Source: Corynebacterium endometrii
Lineage (GTDB): Bacteria; Actinomycetota; Actinomycetes; Mycobacteriales; Mycobacteriaceae
NCBI RefSeq assembly: GCF_004795735.1
Contig: NZ_CP039247.1
Span: 248,001 to 312,000 of the forward strand
Direction of reading: 5' to 3'
DNA length: 64,000 bases
Positions 35,125-42,560 of this stretch are shown in pieces; positions within the stretch are counted from its first letter, which is position 1; the number at the start of each line of letters is the position of its first letter. The translations under genes were made by a program, and so were the position numbers. A model generated the notes under the pieces. That model was not told the DNA's origin. It did no database searches and saw nothing but the letters and a program-made list of their open reading frames with translations.

Positions 35125-36858
35125 ATGACGACAGTAACTGAGAGATTCCGCGCCGCACGTGACCTGCTGGTGTCCCACCAGCAGGACTACGAGGCCGCAC
35201 GCGAGGCATTCGAATGGCCCCGATTCGAGCACTTTAATTTCGGTATCGATTGGTTTGACGCGGAGCTCGCTACCAATCCGGAGTCAAGGGACCGTGAAGC
35301 TCTAGTCATTCGCGAGGTAGACGGGAAAACTACACGCCGTACTTTCGCGGAGATGTCCGCGCGTTCGTCCCAACTTGCTAACTGGCTGGTGGACCAGGGG
35401 GTGCAGCGTGGTGACCGGGTCATGCTTATGCTTAACAACCAGGTTGAACTGTGGGAATCGATGCTGGCCTGTATCAAAGCTGGATTCGTGCTGAATCCAG
35501 CAACGGCAATGCTCGGAACGGTCGACCTTCAGGATCGTACGGAACGAGCTGAGGTTTCATGGGTAATCGCCAATGCTGAAGATGCGGCGAAGTTCCAAGG
35601 TGTTACCGCAGACATCACGATTATTCAGGTTGGAGATGAACCTGATGCACAGGACGCTCACCCCACTTTGCGCTACTCAGACTCATTCACAGCATCTGAA
35701 AACTTTGAGCCTTCCCAGGAAACTAGCGCTGATGAAACGCTGCTCTTTTACTTCACCTCCGGAACCACCTCCAAGGCGAAGTTAGTAGAGCACACCCACA
35801 CCTCTTACCCGGTTGGTCACCTGACTACCATGTACTGGATTGGCCTAGAACCTGGTGACGTGCATCTGAACGTAGCCGCTCCCGGTTGGGCTAAGCACGC
35901 ATGGTCTAATTTCTTCGCTCCATGGATTGCCGGTGCCACTATTTTCCTATTCAACTACTCGCGCTTTGATGCGAAAGCGCTGATGGATGCAATGGAAGCA
36001 GAAGGAGTCACTTCTTTCTGCGCCCCGCCTACTGTGTGGCGGATGCTTGTACAGGCTGACTTGGGTTCCATGGAAACCCCGCCCAAAAAGTTGGTTGCAG
36101 CCGGTGAGCCGCTCAATCCCGAGCTGATTAACACGGTTAAAAATGCCTGGAAGACCGATATCCGTGACGGTTTTGGCCAGACCGAAACTACGTTGCAGAT
36201 CGCGAACACCCCGGGGCAAAGGGTGAAGGCCGGCTCGATGGGGCGTCCGCTGCCGGGCTGGGAGGTGGCACTGATTGACCCCGCGACGGATGAGATTGGT
36301 GACACGGGAGAGATATGCCTGAAGCTGGATCCTCGACCGGTGGGCTTGACCAAGGGCTATTTCGGCGATGATGACAAGAATGCTGAAACTTTCCGCGACG
36401 GTTACTACCACACGGGCGATATTGCAGAGCGGGATGAGGAAGGGTACATCTCCTACGTAGGTCGTGCGGATGACGTATTTAAGGCATCTGATTACCGCCT
36501 TTCCCCCTTCGAGCTGGAATCGGTCGTGATTGAGCATGCTGCGGTTGCGGAGGTGGCGGTGGTCCCATCGCCGGATCCAATTCGACTAGCGGTCCCGAAG
36601 GCATATGTTGCCCTAGCCCCAGGTTGGGAGCCAACGGCCGAAACTGCTGAACAGATTCTGAAGCATTGTCGCGATGGCCTGGCGCCGTACAAGCGTATTC
36701 GTCGCCTCGAATTCTTTGAGCTCCCGAAGACGGTTTCCGGAAAGATTCGCCGCGTTGACTTGCGCAAACGTGAAGGCGAAATCCACGTGTCAGACGGCGG
36801 TGAAACCAAGGCGTCTACGGAATTTGCTGATTCTGATTTCCCATCGTTGAAGGGATAG
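35125..36858 (+). CDS. AMP-forming acyl-CoA synthetase
   Basis: Activates a free carboxylic acid to acyl-CoA through an acyl-adenylate, 577 residues. ANL-family motifs: the P-loop FTSGTTSKAKLVEHT (family usually TSGTTGxPK), WAKHAWSNFFAPW, DGFGQTETT, YYHTGDIAERDEEGYISYVGRADDVFK, and the A10 motif LPKTVSGKIRR with catalytic lysine K540. The overall type is that of medium/short-chain acyl-CoA synthetases. The sequence around K540 is the standard target of Pat-type acetyltransferases, and a Pat/AcuC pair is encoded nearby. Isobutyrate, 2-methylbutyrate or similar acids are likely substrates (inference from context). Confidence 0.9.
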   Translation: MTTVTERFRAARDLLVSHQQDYEAAREAFEWPRFEHFNFGIDWFDAELATNPESRDREALVIREVDGKTTRRTFAEMSARSSQLANWLVDQGVQRGDRVMLMLNNQVELWESMLACIKAGFVLNPATAMLGTVDLQDRTERAEVSWVIANAEDAAKFQGVTADITIIQVGDEPDAQDAHPTLRYSDSFTASENFEPSQETSADETLLFYFTSGTTSKAKLVEHTHTSYPVGHLTTMYWIGLEPGDVHLNVAAPGWAKHAWSNFFAPWIAGATIFLFNYSRFDAKALMDAMEAEGVTSFCAPPTVWRMLVQADLGSMETPPKKLVAAGEPLNPELINTVKNAWKTDIRDGFGQTETTLQIANTPGQRVKAGSMGRPLPGWEVALIDPATDEIGDTGEICLKLDPRPVGLTKGYFGDDDKNAETFRDGYYHTGDIAERDEEGYISYVGRADDVFKASDYRLSPFELESVVIEHAAVAEVAVVPSPDPIRLAVPKAYVALAPGWEPTAETAEQILKHCRDGLAPYKRIRRLEFFELPKTVSGKIRRVDLRKREGEIHVSDGGETKASTEFADSDFPSLKG

Positions 36859-36878
36859 TGACCCGCTGCCTTAAGGCC

Positions 36879-36923
36879 AAGGCCTTCTTCGTGCCCCATG
36901 GAGGGTAGGGAGAAGGCCTTTTC
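36879..36923 (+). terminator. Terminator of the acyl-CoA synthetase gene
   Basis: AAGGCCTTCT (36879-36888) pairs perfectly with AGAAGGCCTT (36911-36920), followed by TTCATTT, 20 bases after the stop. Confidence 0.8.
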
Positions 36924-36994
36924 ATTTAGTAGCAAGATATATTCGAGTGCAGAGCGTGACAGCGAAAGTATAGGTCAATGGGGAGTCGGTAGAA

Positions 36995-37501
36995 GTGAGG
37001 AGCATGCATAAAACCAAGGGCGGCAAAATGGACAATGTGGCTGAAGGCCGTAGGCAGTGGGCAAAGCACAATGGCCAAGAGTCTGCAGACATATTGGCCT
37101 CGGTAACATCTACTATCAGGTTGGCACAGTATTTTGTGTCCGGAGGGGATAAATCTCTCGAGCCATTTGGGATCACCTTCGCCCAATTTGAGTTATTGAC
37201 CCTACTCAATTACGCCCGTCGGGGATACCTGCCCATGTCTTCAATAGCGTCCAGGCTTCAGGTACCTCCGCCATCTTTGACACATACGGTAAGGAAGCTT
37301 GAGCGTGAGGGGCTACTCGAGCGTACGCCAGACCCTCAAGATAAGAGGTCGCTGCGAGTTTCTCTGACCGACCAAGGCACGGTCCTGCTCTCATCGGCGA
37401 CGCCAGCCTTCAACGCCTTCCTTGCGTCGCTCGAGTTAGATTCCCAAGCGAGGGAAACGCTCATCGAAGTCTCTGCACGGCTGCGGGGCTTCGAGATATA
37501 G
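36995..37501 (+). CDS. MarR-family transcriptional regulator
   Basis: A winged-helix regulator of 168 residues if started at the GTG at 36995; ATG codons at 37004 and 37028 are alternatives. The core ITFAQFELLTLLNYARRGYLPMSSIASRLQVPPPSLTHTVRKLEREGLLERTPDPQDKRS is the MarR DNA-binding domain with the DxRS wing. It stands between the synthetase and the enoyl-CoA hydratase operon and may respond to an acyl-CoA or the free acid. Confidence 0.88.
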   Translation: MRSMHKTKGGKMDNVAEGRRQWAKHNGQESADILASVTSTIRLAQYFVSGGDKSLEPFGITFAQFELLTLLNYARRGYLPMSSIASRLQVPPPSLTHTVRKLEREGLLERTPDPQDKRSLRVSLTDQGTVLLSSATPAFNAFLASLELDSQARETLIEVSARLRGFEI

Positions 37502-37515
37502 AAGCTAAAACTCAA

Positions 37516-37568
37516 AATCCGGCGCCGATGCTCCTATCGGAAAGGAGGTATCGGCGCCGGATTCTTTT
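37516..37568. terminator. Bidirectional terminator between marR and enoyl-CoA hydratase gene
   Basis: AATCCGGCGCCGAT (37516-37529) and ATCGGCGCCGGATT (37550-37563) are perfect inverted repeats, followed by CTTTTT on the plus strand and preceded by AAAACTCAA, so usable in both directions. Confidence 0.92.
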
Positions 37569-37580
37569 TAAATTTTGTAA

Positions 37581-38357
37581 TTACCGGTGCTTGAATTCTG
37601 CTTCGCGCTTTTCTACGAATGCAGACATACCCTCCTTCTGGTCCTCAGACGCAAAGATGGAGTGGAAGGTACGGCGTTCGAAGAGGATGCCTTGGGAAAG
37701 GAAAGTCTCATCGACGGCGTTAACCTGCTCCTTAATCAAGCTAGTGGCGACAAGAGACTTGGAAGCAATGAGCGCTGCGGTCTCAATTGCCTTGTCTACT
37801 AGTTGCTCAACAGGGTGGACGGAGGCGACCAAGCCGGAGCGCTCGGCTTCTTCGGCGCCCATCATGCGGCCGGTCAAACACATCTCCATAGCCTTAGCCT
37901 TGCCGATTGCGCGGGTGAGCCTCTGGGAGCCGCCCATACCGGGGGTTACGCCAAGGTTGACTTCCGGTTGTCCAAACTTGGCCTTCTCGCCCGCCATGAT
38001 GAAGTCACACATCATTGCTAGTTCGCAGCCTCCACCGAGGGCGTAGCCATTGACAGCACCGATTACAGGGGTGCGAACGGCGGAAAGTCCGTCCCAGCCG
38101 GCAAACCAGTTGCTGTTGTACATTTCTGTAGCGGTTTTGGTTTGCATTTCTTTAATGTCGGCGCCGGCAGCAAAAGCCTTTTCGGAGCCGGTTAGGATAA
38201 TGCAGCCGATGCCAGGGTCGGCGTCGAACGCTTGGGCCGCGGCGACGACCTCCTCCATCGTTTCCTTGTTGAGCGCGTTGAGGGCTTTGGGTCGGTTGAG
38301 GGTAATGATGCCCACGCGATCGTGCGTTTCAGTCAAGATGTTGTTGTATTCAGTCAT
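37581..38357 (-). CDS. Enoyl-CoA hydratase
   Basis: A 258-residue crotonase-family enzyme that hydrates a 2-enoyl-CoA. The oxyanion-hole motifs are [10 protein letters not shown] and [15 protein letters not shown]; the two catalytic glutamates are visible as CELAM and [13 protein letters not shown]. The closest relatives are short-chain hydratases (EchA8/crotonase). In this block it would convert methacrylyl-CoA to 3-hydroxyisobutyryl-CoA and tiglyl-CoA to 2-methyl-3-hydroxybutyryl-CoA. It is the last gene of a three-gene minus-strand operon. Confidence 0.93.
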   Translation of the reverse strand: MTEYNNILTETHDRVGIITLNRPKALNALNKETMEEVVAAAQAFDADPGIGCIILTGSEKAFAAGADIKEMQTKTATEMYNSNWFAGWDGLSAVRTPVIGAVNGYALGGGCELAMMCDFIMAGEKAKFGQPEVNLGVTPGMGGSQRLTRAIGKAKAMEMCLTGRMMGAEEAERSGLVASVHPVEQLVDKAIETAALIASKSLVATSLIKEQVNAVDETFLSQGILFERRTFHSIFASEDQKEGMSAFVEKREAEFKHR

Positions 38358-38385
38358 GAAATCTCCTTGAATTGGGCGTTCAGCT

Positions 38386-39441
38386 TTAAACCGCTTGGAA
38401 TTGGGGCGGCTCGAAACCTGGCTTGTCGATTGGGGTGAAGAATGACTTCACCTTCCGACTGGACACGGATTCAAGCGTGGCGCAGTTCCACTGCGGATTC
38501 CGGTCCTTGTCGATGATCTGGGCACGGACGCCTTCGGCAAAGTCGGGGTCGCGCTGGAAATGTGCGGACATCCAAAAATCGTTGGTCAGGGTTTCTTCGA
38601 CCGTGGCACCGCCGTTGAGGTTTAGCGAGTATTCGGTGACCTTTAGGCCGAGTGGTGAGTTGCGGCGGATTCGCTTCAGAGCATCGGCGGCCCAGTGCTC
38701 AGCGCCTTTGTCTGATGCAAGGTCTTCCAGGCGTTTAAGGATATCCTCGATGGTCGGTGCAGAGTAGACGTCCACCATTTCGTCGCGATTTACGCCAAAT
38801 CCTTGCCCGATTTCTTCTGCGTACTTGGCGATATCATCAACACCGTTTTCGGCCAGTGCATTGATGAGTTTTTCAATCTGTTCCTTTGGGACGTAATAAT
38901 CGGCGAAACCAGTATCGATGGCTTCTGCAGGACCAACGTGGCCAGCGGTGTATGCGAGGTGGCGGCCTAAGTTATCTGGAGCATTGGCGAGCAAGCGAGA
39001 ACCGCCGACGTCCGGAGAAAAACCGATGTTTACTTCCGGCATTCCTACGCGGGTGTCGTCCGTTACCACCCGATGAGAGCAATGCCCGGCGATGCCGATT
39101 CCACCGCCCAAGACTATGCCGTTCATGATGGCTACGGTTGGCTTCGTGTACCGCGAAATCAGATAATCGAGCTGGTATTCTTCTCGCCAGAATTCAACTC
39201 CTTCCGTGCCGTCTTCCAACGCGTCTCGATATAACATGGCGATGTCTCCGCCTGCGCAGAGCCCTCGGTCACCGGCGCCTTTAAAGATAACGAGCTGCAC
39301 GGAATCCTCGTGCTCCCAGTCTTTAAGGACCCTTGTTAGCTCAAGCACCATTTCCAGGTTTAGCGCGTTGATAGCCTTCGGTCGATTCAGGGTGAGGATG
39401 CCAGCTTTGCCCTGAATTTCAGAAATAATTTGGTCAGTCAT
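38386..39441 (-). CDS. 3-Hydroxyisobutyryl-CoA hydrolase
   Basis: A 351-residue crotonase-fold thioesterase that releases 3-hydroxyisobutyrate from its CoA ester, the step specific to valine/isobutyrate breakdown. It is longer than hydratases and shows the HIBCH signatures [59 protein letters not shown] and [21 protein letters not shown]. Spacing to the hydratase is 28 bases and to the thiolase 25 bases, so the three are cotranscribed. CoA removal protects the cell from reactive methacrylyl-CoA. Confidence 0.93.
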   Translation of the reverse strand: MTDQIISEIQGKAGILTLNRPKAINALNLEMVLELTRVLKDWEHEDSVQLVIFKGAGDRGLCAGGDIAMLYRDALEDGTEGVEFWREEYQLDYLISRYTKPTVAIMNGIVLGGGIGIAGHCSHRVVTDDTRVGMPEVNIGFSPDVGGSRLLANAPDNLGRHLAYTAGHVGPAEAIDTGFADYYVPKEQIEKLINALAENGVDDIAKYAEEIGQGFGVNRDEMVDVYSAPTIEDILKRLEDLASDKGAEHWAADALKRIRRNSPLGLKVTEYSLNLNGGATVEETLTNDFWMSAHFQRDPDFAEGVRAQIIDKDRNPQWNCATLESVSSRKVKSFFTPIDKPGFEPPQFQAV

Positions 39442-39466
39442 TAAGTACTCCTTGAAACCTAGATTT

Positions 39467-40660
39467 CTAGTTGCTCAAAAGCAGGGCCTCGCCTTGGCCA
39501 CCGCCTCCGCATAGACCCAAGGCCGCCTTGCGGGCGTTGCCGTTGGCAATTTGATGAGCGGCGTGGACTACAAGGCGTGCTCCGGAGGCGCCGATAGGGT
39601 GTCCAAGGGCAATAGCTCCGCCGCAAGTATTGACGTCTTCGATATCCCTTCCGAGTTGGCGAACGGAACCAATAACTACGGAAGCGAATGCCTCATTGAT
39701 CTCGATGAGGTCCAGATCCTTTGCGGTCCAGCCTTCTCTTGCCAGTGCGGCTTCGATGGCCTGCGCGGGCTTGGTCTGCAGGGACATATCGGGGCCAGCT
39801 ATCTGTCCCGGCGAACGTAGTGTTGCAAGGATTGTGAGGCCTTTTTCCTTTGCATGCGCTCGGGTGGTGAGCACCACTGCGGCCGCACCGTCGGTAATTG
39901 GCGATGAATTTCCTGCTGTAATTGATCCGTCTTGTGAAAAAGCGGGCCGCAACTTGCTCAGCGATTGCACTGTTACGCCTTCGCGAATTCCTTCATCCGC
40001 CTCGACCGTGACGAGTCCGGTGCGTTTTTCGATTTCAATCGGCGCGATCTCTCTGCCAAACACGCCCGATTCTCTCGCTTTGTTGGCGCGCTGGTGGGAC
40101 AGTGCTGCCACGTGGTCCTGTTCTTGCCTTGTAGCGGGGTACGTGTCTGCGTATTCCTCTGTGAGCGCCCCCATTGAGGCGCCGGTATCTGCTGCGCGCA
40201 GACCGTCGTATTCCATATGATCCGTGACGGAAAACGCGCCGAATTTTGTACCTTTGCGTGACTGAGGGAGAAGATGTGGCGCATTGGTCATTGATTCCAT
40301 GCCACCTGCGACAACGATGTTCGCCTCGCCGGAGCGGATGAGGCGTGCGGAATCGATGACCGCGGTGAGGCCAGATAGGCAAACCTTGTTAACGGTGTTG
40401 GTATGGGCGGTTAGTGAAATGCCGCCCTTGATTGCTGCCTGTTTGGTGGGGTTTTGCCCTGCGCCGGCTTGGAGTACCTGGCCGAACACTACTGCGTCAA
40501 CCTCCTCGCCGCTGATCCCGGCGTCGGAGAGGGCAGCTTTGATGGCATAACCACCGAGGTCAGTGGCCTCGAGGCTGGAGAGCCCGCCAAGAAGCTTCGT
40601 AAATGGAGTGCGCTTAGCGCCAACGATGACGATGTCTTCTGGTCTTTGTTGGTTTGTCAT
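39467..40660 (-). CDS. Acetyl-CoA C-acyltransferase (thiolase)
   Basis: A 397-residue degradative-type thiolase. The acyl-accepting cysteine is C94 in VNKVCLSG, the GHPIGASGAR histidine lies near 351 and the second cysteine in LCGGGGQGEA near 386. In this setting it would cleave 2-methylacetoacetyl-CoA to acetyl-CoA and propionyl-CoA. The ATG at 40660 begins MTNQQRPEDIVIVGAKRTPF, as in relatives; the frame remains open to 40684. First gene of the operon with the hydrolase and hydratase; the GTAC operator lies about 60 bases upstream. Confidence 0.92.
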   Translation of the reverse strand: MTNQQRPEDIVIVGAKRTPFTKLLGGLSSLEATDLGGYAIKAALSDAGISGEEVDAVVFGQVLQAGAGQNPTKQAAIKGGISLTAHTNTVNKVCLSGLTAVIDSARLIRSGEANIVVAGGMESMTNAPHLLPQSRKGTKFGAFSVTDHMEYDGLRAADTGASMGALTEEYADTYPATRQEQDHVAALSHQRANKARESGVFGREIAPIEIEKRTGLVTVEADEGIREGVTVQSLSKLRPAFSQDGSITAGNSSPITDGAAAVVLTTRAHAKEKGLTILATLRSPGQIAGPDMSLQTKPAQAIEAALAREGWTAKDLDLIEINEAFASVVIGSVRQLGRDIEDVNTCGGAIALGHPIGASGARLVVHAAHQIANGNARKAALGLCGGGGQGEALLLSN

Positions 40661-40720
40661 GGGCAGATTCAACCAACCTTTCATTAACAGTAGGCCCTAC
40701 AAGCCTCAGTAGATTTGGCA

Positions 40721-40744
40721 GTACGATTTATTCTTAAACCGTAC
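40721..40744. promoter_or_regulatory. Putative operator GTAC-N16-GTAC upstream of the thiolase operon
   Basis: GTAC at 40721-40724 and 40741-40744 enclose 16 bases; on the minus strand the interval begins GGTTTAAG, against GGTATAAC at the other copy (34150-34173). By hand alignment 17 of 24 positions are identical between the two copies. Confidence 0.5.
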
Positions 40745-41098
40745 ATGTAAAGTGTGTCCCACGCCACCCTTTTGGACTTGTTGATGGTACAAGTTCCCTG
40801 CGGCACGGCGTGGGGCTGGGATGGTGACGCTATACCTGCCGGACATCCGGGGTTATTTCGAGCAAGCGCTAGCGGCGTTGCGGAAGCCGGGACAACTCTT
40901 TTGTTAAAACTTTCTGCGTCTTTCCTTGCCAGCTGGTCCATCGCAGAAGTAGTGATCCGTGCGAAATGATATGCGGGGAAGGGGGAGGCTGGAGAGGAGA
41001 TAGCCGGGGCAGTTCTAAGTGCGAGCGTGGTGACTTTATGCCGGTGTGGTGACGCAGTGCTGTCACGCCTTTGAAACCCCGGTCGCTTCGAGAGATAG
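40745..41098. other. Gene-free stretch between thiolase operon and tRNA-Thr
   Basis: Apart from the operator at its left end I see no gene, integrase remnant or repeat. Open frames here are short and have no ribosome-binding site or recognisable motif. Confidence 0.5.
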
Positions 41099-41102
41099 GA
41101 AA

Positions 41103-41139
41103 ACCGCCCGACTCCCTGCATTTTCAGGTAGTGGGCGGT
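41103..41139 (-). terminator. Terminator of tRNA-Thr
   Basis: ACCGCCC (41103-41109) pairs with GGGCGGT (41133-41139) with a further inner stem CCTG/CAGG; on the minus strand it ends GGGCGGTTTTCC just downstream of the tRNA. Confidence 0.8.
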
Positions 41140-41149
41140 CTACTTCTTG

Positions 41150-41222
41150 AGCTGCTTGCGAGAATCGAACTCGCGACCTTTTCATTACGAGTGAAATGCT
41201 CTACCGACTGAGCTAAAGCAGC
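41150..41222 (-). tRNA. tRNA-Thr(CGU)
   Basis: The minus strand reads as a full cloverleaf of 73 bases: acceptor GCTGCTT/AAGCAGC, D arm GCTC/GAGC, anticodon stem TTTCA/TGAAA with loop CTCGTAA (anticodon CGT), and T arm GCGAG-TTCGATT-CTCGC. Discriminator base T; CCA is not encoded. It decodes ACG threonine codons. Its 3' end faces the catabolic block. Confidence 0.97.
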
Positions 41223-41283
41223 GCGCTAATAAGCTAGCACCTTCGAATCTTAGCCTAGGAGCCCGCGTGCGGGAAATTGGCAG

Positions 41284-42501
41284 CTAACGGGCCTTACAGG
41301 CCAGGCGCAGGCGGCCTATCATGCCATCAAAGGCGATGGTAGGCGTCACGGAGACGCCAATGTGCTCGCGGCAGGTGGTGATGGCGTCCTGGCAGGCTAC
41401 AAGCCCCTCCTCGCTGATGTGGGACGCCAGCTCGCCGGCCAGGCCGCTAAAGTCCGGGTGGGTCAGCTCCACCTCGGCGCCCACCTTGAGCATGAGCGCA
41501 TCGCGGTAAATCCCGGCCAGGTCCACCAGCGTTAGGTCAATCAGGTCCCGCAGGCGCCGAGTGGCGCGCTTTTTCTGCAGCGCCTGTAGTTCTTTGACGG
41601 CGGTGTTGACCTCGCGCTGGGACTTGGCCGCGCCCTTGCCCTTTCCGCCTGCGCCGAAGGCGGCTTCAAGCTTGGCCACCTCCGCGGCGTCGTTCCCGGC
41701 GTGCTCCTCCTTGGACTCCTTGTCCAGCACCTTGAGCAGCGCGGAGGTGGATTGGAAGGCCTGGGAGCCGTGGAAGATGTCCTCGGCCAGGTTGATGGAC
41801 ATGGCGCGGCGTTTCTGCACGCCCTCGTCGAATACCAGCCGGCGCGCGCGTCCCACATGGCGCAGGGAGGTCACGGCCGCCAGCTTCGCATGTTCTTCCG
41901 ACGCCCCCTCCGCCACCAGCTGCCCCACAATCGCCTCCACGGAAGGCGCGGGTACGTAGAGGTGGCGGCAGCGCGAGCGCAGCGTCTGGGAAAAATCCTC
42001 GGGATCGGCCGACGGCGCACACATCACCATCACCGTGGACGCGGTGGGCTCTTCGACGGTTTTGAGGAGGGCGTTGGCGGCGCCGTCGGTCAAGCGATCT
42101 GCGTTGTCGAAAACAATGACGCGCCACCGGGCGACGGTGGGACGCGACGCTGCCTGGGCGATGATGTCACGCACGGTGTCCACCGCGATGGACAGCTCCT
42201 GCGGCTGGATAAAGACCAGATCGGTGTGCTGGCGGTTCTCCAGCACGGCGCGGCAGGAGGCGCAATGCCCGCACCCCGGCTCCCCGTCCGGGGACTCGCA
42301 CATGAGCGCCGCGGCGAAATCCAGCGCGGCCATGGAGCGCCCGGAACCCGGTGGGCCGGTAAACAGCCAGGAGTGGCTCATGGCGCGCGGATCGGAGCCG
42401 GGCAGCCCACGCGCCGCGCGAGCTGCGGCCAAAATGGTATCCCGCACGGACGGGGTATCGGCAAGACGCTGAGCCACAGATCCTTTGTTCACTTGGCCCA
42501 T
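41284..42501 (-). CDS. holB: DNA polymerase III subunit delta'
   Basis: Clamp-loader subunit, 405 residues. The AAA+ domain has a degenerate P-loop TGPPGSGRS in which the usual lysine is arginine, as expected for the non-hydrolysing delta' subunit, and the zinc module CGHCASC. Sensor and lid regions follow (RWRVIVFDNADRLTDGAANALLKTVEEP). Start at the ATG at 42501; a GTG at 42489 is possible. Divergent from the adenylate cyclase gene. Confidence 0.93.
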   Translation of the reverse strand: MGQVNKGSVAQRLADTPSVRDTILAAARAARGLPGSDPRAMSHSWLFTGPPGSGRSMAALDFAAALMCESPDGEPGCGHCASCRAVLENRQHTDLVFIQPQELSIAVDTVRDIIAQAASRPTVARWRVIVFDNADRLTDGAANALLKTVEEPTASTVMVMCAPSADPEDFSQTLRSRCRHLYVPAPSVEAIVGQLVAEGASEEHAKLAAVTSLRHVGRARRLVFDEGVQKRRAMSINLAEDIFHGSQAFQSTSALLKVLDKESKEEHAGNDAAEVAKLEAAFGAGGKGKGAAKSQREVNTAVKELQALQKKRATRRLRDLIDLTLVDLAGIYRDALMLKVGAEVELTHPDFSGLAGELASHISEEGLVACQDAITTCREHIGVSVTPTIAFDGMIGRLRLACKAR

Positions 42502-42560
42502 CCTACTGGGGTTTACCGGCTGCGTGCTAAAGGGGACGGAGATGGATAAAGTAGAAAACC

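Noticed and set aside
40754..40969. Possible small gene in the gap before tRNA-Thr
   Set aside because: No ribosome-binding site, no motif, and composition of non-coding DNA.
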